From IMG/VR virus record IMGVR_UViG_3300018049_000190, positions 1-20,138 of that record: DNA of 20,138 bases. One strand, 5' to 3'. Source of the DNA: a virus. Position numbers and translations under genes: made by a program. The stretch's first letter is position 1; each line of letters begins with the position of its first letter. Of the stretch, positions 16,564-20,138 are shown piece by piece. Below the pieces are notes generated by a model, which was given only the letters and a program-made list of their open reading frames with translations, ran no database searches and was not told where the DNA came from.

Positions 16564-17862
16564 TTAACTTATAGCGCCAAACGTCTTCCATTCTCCCGGA
16601 GTGCCTGATCTAATACAAATCCAACCTACATATCCTTTAGACTGCGGAGAACTATTCCAAACAATATCTCCTTGGCTGTATGCTCCTGTATTAGGAATGG
16701 TATCGCCTACTTCAAACTTTTTACCGTTTTGAGCAATCGTGCCATTTACATTAAGCTTTACTGATTCGTCATTTGTTGCACTGTTGATAGAAACAGTTTC
16801 AAAACGTGCAGGCGAGTGTACATGTATGTGTCCTGTTTTGCCCACAGTTATTCTTTTAGCACCGTCTGTAATAATTTGCATACCAGTACTACTGTATGTG
16901 CCCATCTGCCAGTAAAGGTTTTCCATATCGTTAATAACTACAAACTCATGGTCAAACGATCGTATGCTTAATTCTCCATTAGGTTCGTCTGTGCCTATGC
17001 CTAATCTATTAGTATTGTGATCGTAAAAAATAAATTCGTCAATGCTCATAGATCCTGTTGTTCTTAGATTTTTAAGAACACCAACAGTTTTCAAGTTACT
17101 GTCAACAACACCCGTGCCTAGGCTAGTAGCTGATAAAACTGTTTGGTTTGCAATTTTGTAATCATTACCTTTGAAAAGATCTAAAGACTCACTGCTAAAC
17201 AGCCTATCTGGATTTGGCAAAAACACAAATTGTTTTGTGTGTCCGTTACCTTTCCATAATAATCCTTTGTTGGAAATAGAACCATTTTCGTCTGCTTCAA
17301 AATACAAAGGACTTGTTCTTTGAAGTCTTACGTCACTTGTAACTTCATCCACTTTAATGCTTTGTGCTTTTAAGACGCCTGTGGTTGTAAGATTTCCTTC
17401 TACAGTAACATCGCCTAGTAATTTATTAGTTCTAATGTTACTTACTACCACAGCATCGTTGGTTACACGTAAAACTTTGTCAGTAGCTTCGTCTAGTATA
17501 CCTCGGCTAGAAAAGTTTGTAATCATTCCGCCGTTTATCTTGTTACCAGAAATTTCTCTATCTAAAAATTCAGGCTTTTTCATTTTTGCTACTTGCTGAT
17601 TCAAAGTAGCATATTTGTTATCAATTACTTTTACTTTTTCTTCTATTGAAGCAGCTAGGTTACTTTCTAATACCCGAGCTTTGTCATTTACTAATTTGTC
17701 TGCATGTTTATTTACAGATTTAGAAACTTCAGCAGTAATTGCAACACGATCTTGTGAAGAGTCACCCGGAAGCGACTCTTGAACAAGCGTTGATAAGGCA
17801 GTTAAGCCCTCGTTAAGTTTAGATAATTGTTTTGCATGGTTTGACATGCATATATTTATCAA
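16564..17862 (-). CDS. Tail-fibre-like structural protein with coiled-coil N-terminus
   Basis: About 432 residues. The N-terminal ~95 residues are helical, with heptads (KVKVIDNKYATLNQQVAKMK). The middle has fibre repeats (GNLTTTGVLKAQSIKV near 155; RLGIGTDEPNGELSI near 287-301), and the C-terminus (from about 390: TGAYSQGDIVWN, then GYVGWICIRSGTPGEW) is a terminal domain I recognise from marine phage structural proteins. It is probably a trimeric fibre or whisker-like virion protein. Start choice: a TTG at 17862 overlaps the TGA of the 425-residue gene (TTGA) and has AAAGG 4 nt upstream; an ATG five codons later (17847) lacks a ribosome binding site but follows a GATAAATA late-promoter-like box by 5 nt. 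Either may be used, perhaps on different transcripts. Confidence 0.82.
   Translation of the reverse strand: MINICMSNHAKQLSKLNEGLTALSTLVQESLPGDSSQDRVAITAEVSKSVNKHADKLVNDKARVLESNLAASIEEKVKVIDNKYATLNQQVAKMKKPEFLDREISGNKINGGMITNFSSRGILDEATDKVLRVTNDAVVVSNIRTNKLLGDVTVEGNLTTTGVLKAQSIKVDEVTSDVRLQRTSPLYFEADENGSISNKGLLWKGNGHTKQFVFLPNPDRLFSSESLDLFKGNDYKIANQTVLSATSLGTGVVDSNLKTVGVLKNLRTTGSMSIDEFIFYDHNTNRLGIGTDEPNGELSIRSFDHEFVVINDMENLYWQMGTYSSTGMQIITDGAKRITVGKTGHIHVHSPARFETVSINSATNDESVKLNVNGTIAQNGKKFEVGDTIPNTGAYSQGDIVWNSSPQSKGYVGWICIRSGTPGEWKTFGAIS
17853..17860 (-). promoter_or_regulatory. T4-like late promoter motif GATAAATA
   Basis: GATAAATA (7 of 8 to TATAAATA) at the junction of the 425-residue and 432-residue genes. 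Its end lies 5 nt before the internal ATG at 17847, so a late transcript from it would have almost no leader. Confidence 0.4.
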
Positions 17863-19136
17863 CTAACCTTTAGTAAGACCGTATGTTCGTTTGTTCTGCC
17901 GTTTAATTTAGTTTCAGTAGTTGCAATGCTGTCAAGATATTTTCGCAGCTTTACCTTGCCTGCTGCTTTAAATTCTTTTAGTTGCTCTTCTGGCTTACGC
18001 AAAGTTTTTTGCAGACTTAAATTTTCATCGTAGCCAATAATTGTTGTGCCTTTTACACTCAAGCCACTACCGTCACGACCTTGACCAGTTGGATCAATTT
18101 TAGCTGCCACGTACTTGCCAATTTTTCGTGTCTTTGTATTAAACACCCAAAGCTCGCTTGCTCCTACAATAGTGCTTGGAGTAACACTTGAGATTTTATA
18201 CTTGTCATCGATTGTACAAAACTTCAACTTTTGAACAACTTTATCGACACTCTTAGGACGTGGGGTGCGTTTCTTACGTGTAGCTTTGCTGGCGTCTATA
18301 ACGTGCGCACAAGCGTCTACAATAGCTTCTAGTGCATCTAGATATTTTGCTACATCTGCTTTTTTTAGATGCTTGTACCCCTCTTTGATTTGTTCGTAGT
18401 TGTCTCTATCAGCATCGCTCATTTTTTTAAGTTTAGCCGGAGTGGGAATATTTTGTATTAGAACAAATTCATCTTTAAGTGGTTTGTAAAAAGCTAGAAT
18501 CTTACGTGCATGGGCCTGTGTCACTGCTTTGTCTTTAAAGTGCTGAACAACATTAAAAGCCTTAGCATCAAACTTTTTTGGTTGTGTAAGAAAGCCATCT
18601 AACCAGCTGTCTATATCTTCGATTGCTGCTAATGATTGCTGACGAATCCGCTGCTGAATAGTCAGCTTAGGCTGCCCTTCGCGAATTTCTTTTTCTTTAT
18701 CTTCTGCTTGCTTTACGTCTTTTGCTTGCTTACCGCGAACAATGATTTGTTTAACTTCATCATGAATAAAAATATCTACAGGCTCTAATTCGCCCATAGT
18801 ACCAGGCAAGCTAATCCAGTACTCGTTCTCTGCAGGCGAAAACGCAGGCATGCCTTTCAGCAGCATATTTGCATAGATAGCAGGCGCAGTTTCAATGTAA
18901 GGTGCTGCTTTTGCAGCAGCTACATCATCTTTGTCGTAACCATTTTGGTTCATCCAAGTAAACAGTGCTGGCAACAAATCTGCCGTCTTAAAGTTTTCAT
19001 AGTAGAACTTGAAAGCTTCTTTAGCAAAAACATGATATGATTTTCCGTCCCACGATTCCCAATTGTCCCACTCTGGTGCTTTGAGTTTGTGCCCTCTTTT
19101 CACAGTTACAGTTTTTGCTTTTTTACGTGCAGCCAT
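17859..19136 (-). CDS. Lys-rich protein of unknown function
   Basis: A 425-residue basic, Lys-rich soluble protein. The N-terminus (MAARKKAKTVTVKRGHKLKA) is strongly positive. A helical middle follows (roughly 140-290, with QQRIRQQSLAAIEDIDSWL), then another basic patch (KATRKKRTPRPKSVDKVVQK, about 285-304), a beta-rich segment (LWVFNTKTRKIGKYVAA) and a charged C-terminal tail. Similar long uncharacterised proteins occur in marine T4-like phages, but I cannot name a family. The charge suggests binding to nucleic acid. It has its own perfect sigma70 promoter just upstream, so it is probably made early by host polymerase, unlike the fibre gene that overlaps its stop by 4 nt. GAGG lies about 8 nt before the ATG. 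Confidence 0.85.
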   Translation of the reverse strand: MAARKKAKTVTVKRGHKLKAPEWDNWESWDGKSYHVFAKEAFKFYYENFKTADLLPALFTWMNQNGYDKDDVAAAKAAPYIETAPAIYANMLLKGMPAFSPAENEYWISLPGTMGELEPVDIFIHDEVKQIIVRGKQAKDVKQAEDKEKEIREGQPKLTIQQRIRQQSLAAIEDIDSWLDGFLTQPKKFDAKAFNVVQHFKDKAVTQAHARKILAFYKPLKDEFVLIQNIPTPAKLKKMSDADRDNYEQIKEGYKHLKKADVAKYLDALEAIVDACAHVIDASKATRKKRTPRPKSVDKVVQKLKFCTIDDKYKISSVTPSTIVGASELWVFNTKTRKIGKYVAAKIDPTGQGRDGSGLSVKGTTIIGYDENLSLQKTLRKPEEQLKEFKAAGKVKLRKYLDSIATTETKLNGRTNEHTVLLKVS

Positions 19137-19164
19137 CGTTCTGTCCTCTTTTAGTTATTATATT

Positions 19165-19193
19165 ATTATATATGTTTTTGCAAATTTTGTCAA
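19165..19193 (-). promoter_or_regulatory. Perfect sigma70 promoter (TTGACA-17-TATAAT)
   Basis: TTGACA (19193-19188), 17-nt spacer, TATAAT (19170-19165): both hexamers perfect and spacing optimal. It lies directly after the tmRNA terminator and about 28 nt before the ATG of the 425-residue gene. Confidence 0.85.
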
Positions 19194-19196
19194 ATG

Positions 19197-19226
19197 AAAA
19201 AAAGGAGGCAATCTCTTACCTCCTTT
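19197..19226 (-). terminator. Rho-independent terminator after tmRNA
   Basis: On the minus strand AAAGGAGG (19226-19219) pairs with CCTCCTTT (19208-19201) around a 10-nt loop, followed directly by four more T (19200-19197). It ends the tmRNA precursor and insulates the next promoter. Confidence 0.85.
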
Positions 19227-19307
19227 ATAAAACATCTAGTGTTTTTAAAGCTGAGACTGGGTAGTTAACCCTTCTGTTTCTAGGCCGACTCAGATGCCCA
19301 ACTCAGA

Positions 19308-19352
19308 TCACGCTGCAAGAGCGTAACGAGAAGGAGCTACATAATTGTTTGC
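19308..19352 (-). other. tmRNA tag-peptide reading frame (ANNYVAPSRYALAA)
   Basis: Fourteen sense codons from GCA to GCG and then TGA, within the coding half of the permuted tmRNA. The tag begins with Ala-Asn and ends in ALAA, as bacterial tmRNA tags do; the C-terminal LAA class is the one recognised by ClpX. The resume codon is inferred from the frame and from the usual Ala-Asn start. Confidence 0.88.
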
Positions 19353-19433
19353 TCTTAGTTTAATTTGATACTTACGGTATCAATCGGTTTGTCTCCACTT
19401 GCTTTCCGCACCAGTCGATCCTAATTCACCCCC

Positions 19434-19582
19434 CTCATAAACACACGAATTAGCAATGGGCCAAAGCGATAACTTTTATAGGGGTCACCACTGTTATATC
19501 TAAAGTCTCCCCATATAAAGGGGGTTCCTTTAAACGAACCAATCCAGTGCCAATCCCAAGTCATTCTACCCTCATGTGTTTA
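19434..19582 (-). other. tmRNA intervening segment with closing stem
   Basis: The 149 nt between the acceptor-half CCA and the coding-half 5' end would be cut out during maturation. Its ends are complementary: TAAACACA (19582-19575) pairs with TGTGTTTA (19445-19438), extendable to 12 pairs with two G-U, stacking next to the acceptor stem. Inside are GGTTC/GAACC (19540-19536 with 19527-19523) and CCCC/GGGG (19523-19520 with 19512-19509) hairpin halves. It holds no gene. Confidence 0.75.
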
Positions 19583-19650
19583 TGGTGGAGGTGAGGGGAT
19601 TTGCACCCCTGTCCTGTATACGTTCCGCTCGCTTCATCAACGAACAATTA

Positions 19651-19680
19651 TATTTATAACATGTTACACAAAGTTGTCAA
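19651..19680 (-). promoter_or_regulatory. tmRNA promoter: sigma70 -35 with TATAAATA box
   Basis: TTGACA (19680-19675), 16-nt spacer, TATAAA (19658-19653), which extends to an exact T4 late consensus TATAAATA (19658-19651). It overlaps the 3' end of the SWIM gene. The same -35 neighbourhood, GGTTGACAACT, occurs in the promoter at 15151. Confidence 0.7.
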
Positions 19681-19876
19681 CCACTTTTTTGCTGTGCTTA
19701 CATTTGCCATGAAAGCCGAAGCCTGTGCACTCACAAGTAAAGCCTTTCTCAGTAAGAGTTACAGTGTAGTCAGTACCAGCTTTACTGCCGGGCACTGTCC
19801 ATTCAAAACCCATGTACCAGTTGTCCTTGAACTTAAAGCCTTCGGGTTTGAAGTAGCGTTGTGAATATTTAGGCAT
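19664..19876 (-). CDS. Small SWIM zinc-finger protein
   Basis: A 70-residue protein starting MPKYSQRYFK. Its C-terminal half contains a SWIM-type zinc site, C-x-C-x8-C-x-H (C48, C50, C59, H61, in CECTGFGFHGKCKH), preceded by the usual short beta hairpin (YTVTLTEKGFTC). SWIM fingers bind nucleic acid or protein partners and usually sit inside larger proteins; a stand-alone one is small but plausible for a phage. An ATG two codons earlier is possible (MIM), but the later ATG is better spaced from GAGAG (about 6 nt). Its stop lies 6 nt before the tmRNA -10 box, so the tmRNA promoter is inside it. It follows the RimK-like gene by about 28 nt, suggesting co-transcription. Confidence 0.8.
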   Translation of the reverse strand: MPKYSQRYFKPEGFKFKDNWYMGFEWTVPGSKAGTDYTVTLTEKGFTCECTGFGFHGKCKHSKKVVDNFV

Positions 19877-19904
19877 TATCATCTCTCGCTAATGTACGTA
19901 TATA

Positions 19905-20138
19905 TTAACATTTAGATCGTGCAAAGTCAACTATTTCTTTTGCTACATTGACCCCTGTATATTTTTCAAAGCCTAAAAAACCAGGAGCGGAATTAGCTTC
20001 GCACAATTTATAGTCCTCGCCGTCGAACAGTAAATCTATCCCAGCAATATCTAAACCTAATGCTTTTGCAGTATCCAAAGCTATTTGCTCTATTCGTTCA
20101 TTCATAGGAAAGCTTGATCCTACAGCACCTCTTGTAAT
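19905..20138 (-). CDS. RimK-like ATP-grasp ligase, C-terminal part (runs off window)
   Basis: Seventy-seven C-terminal residues are visible and the frame is open to the right edge (ITRGAVGSSFP before the internal Met at 20105), so the true start is outside. GLDIAGIDLLFDGEDYKLCE then NSAPGFLGFEKYTG is the metal/ATP-site end of the RimK family of ATP-grasp enzymes: the D-x-LF..., the E-x-N-x-xPGF and the final helix (VAKEIVDFARSK). RimK relatives add glutamate or other amino acids to protein or small-molecule acceptors; the phage substrate cannot be inferred. Treating the ATG at 20105 as a start would remove conserved residues. It lies upstream of the SWIM gene on the same strand. Confidence 0.85.
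   Translation of the reverse strand: MTRGAVGSSFPMNERIEQIALDTAKALGLDIAGIDLLFDGEDYKLCEANSAPGFLGFEKYTGVNVAKEIVDFARSKC

Larger units (their letters stand above)
19227..19650 (-). ncRNA. ssrA: Circularly permuted (two-piece) tmRNA
   Basis: tmRNA rescues stalled ribosomes: it enters as alanyl-tRNA, then templates a degradation tag. On the minus strand the acceptor half comes first (about 19646 to CCA at 19585-19583), with T-arm AGGGG-TGCAAAT-CCCCT and acceptor strand CACCTCC (19593-19587). A 149-nt spacer follows (19582-19434), then the coding half starts GGGGGTG (19433-19427) and continues AATTAGGATCGAC, the near-universal tmRNA 5' sequence. GGGGGTG and CACCTCC pair over all seven positions with G-U at pair 3, the alanine identity element. 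The tag frame at 19352-19308 starts at GCA and reads ANNYVAPSRYALAA then TGA. Hairpins such as GGGT/ACCC follow, then a terminator. Permuted tmRNAs are known from alphaproteobacteria, some cyanobacteria and some betaproteobacteria. Ends of the mature pieces away from the acceptor stem are estimates. Confidence 0.93.

Noticed and set aside
19583-19640. Apparent tRNA 3' half (T-arm and CCA)
   Set aside because: There is no anticodon arm or D-arm upstream; the partner acceptor strand lies 150 nt downstream with the tmRNA 5' block, so it belongs to the permuted tmRNA.
19601-19864. Plus-strand 87-residue open frame
   Set aside because: It lies antisense across the tmRNA acceptor half and the SWIM gene and has no ribosome binding site or recognisable domain.

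Overview
This window reads as part of the genome of a large tailed phage, probably a T4-like marine myovirus of an AT-rich host such as SAR11 alphaproteobacteria or picocyanobacteria. The case rests on several things seen together. There is a block of long virion fibre and baseplate-type genes, nearly all on the minus strand. Short AT-rich motifs close to the T4 late promoter (TATAAATA) sit just upstream of structural genes. There is also a set of host-like accessory genes typical of marine T4-like phages: ClpP, an A-type Fe-S carrier, UV damage endonuclease, a glycosyltransferase and a RimK-like ligase. The host assignment is inference.

Layout, left to right. Positions 1-12414 (minus strand, transcribed right to left) form a late structural block: a coiled-coil protein, an A-type iron-sulfur carrier, a 2268-residue fibre with a beta-helix-like middle, two small fibre-like proteins, a 929-residue protein with four putative-Ig (He_PIG-like) motifs, a small protein with a CPFA motif, and a partial gene at the left edge. 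At 12437-12459 a palindrome made of two back-to-back late-promoter-like motifs separates this block from the only plus-strand gene, a secreted HExxH metallopeptidase (12462-13001). It converges on a minus-strand cassette (12988-15085) with one near-consensus sigma70 promoter (15123-15151). The cassette holds a YodL-like protein, three small unknown proteins and UV endonuclease UvdE; one small gene appears to use an AUU start codon behind a strong Shine-Dalgarno. Next come a glycosyltransferase, ClpP with its own sigma70-like promoter, a 432-residue fibre protein, and a 425-residue Lys-rich protein with a perfect TTGACA-17-TATAAT promoter.

The most striking element is at 19227-19650: a circularly permuted (two-piece) tmRNA gene on the minus strand. 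Its acceptor half precedes its coding half, and a 149-nt spacer closed by a complementary stem joins them. The acceptor stem is fully paired and carries the G3-U70 alanine identity pair. A 14-codon tag open reading frame encodes ANNYVAPSRYALAA and stop, and a rho-independent terminator follows. The promoter combines TTGACA with an exact TATAAATA. Upstream lie a 70-residue SWIM zinc-finger protein and the C-terminal part of a RimK-like ATP-grasp ligase that runs off the right edge.

The co-occurrence of a phage tmRNA whose tag ends in ALAA (the class of C-terminus read by ClpXP) with a phage ClpP having an intact catalytic triad, about 3 kb apart, suggests the phage carries its own ribosome-rescue and tagged-protein-degradation parts. 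No ClpX, SmpB or other partner is visible in the window, so the link is inferred from gene content.
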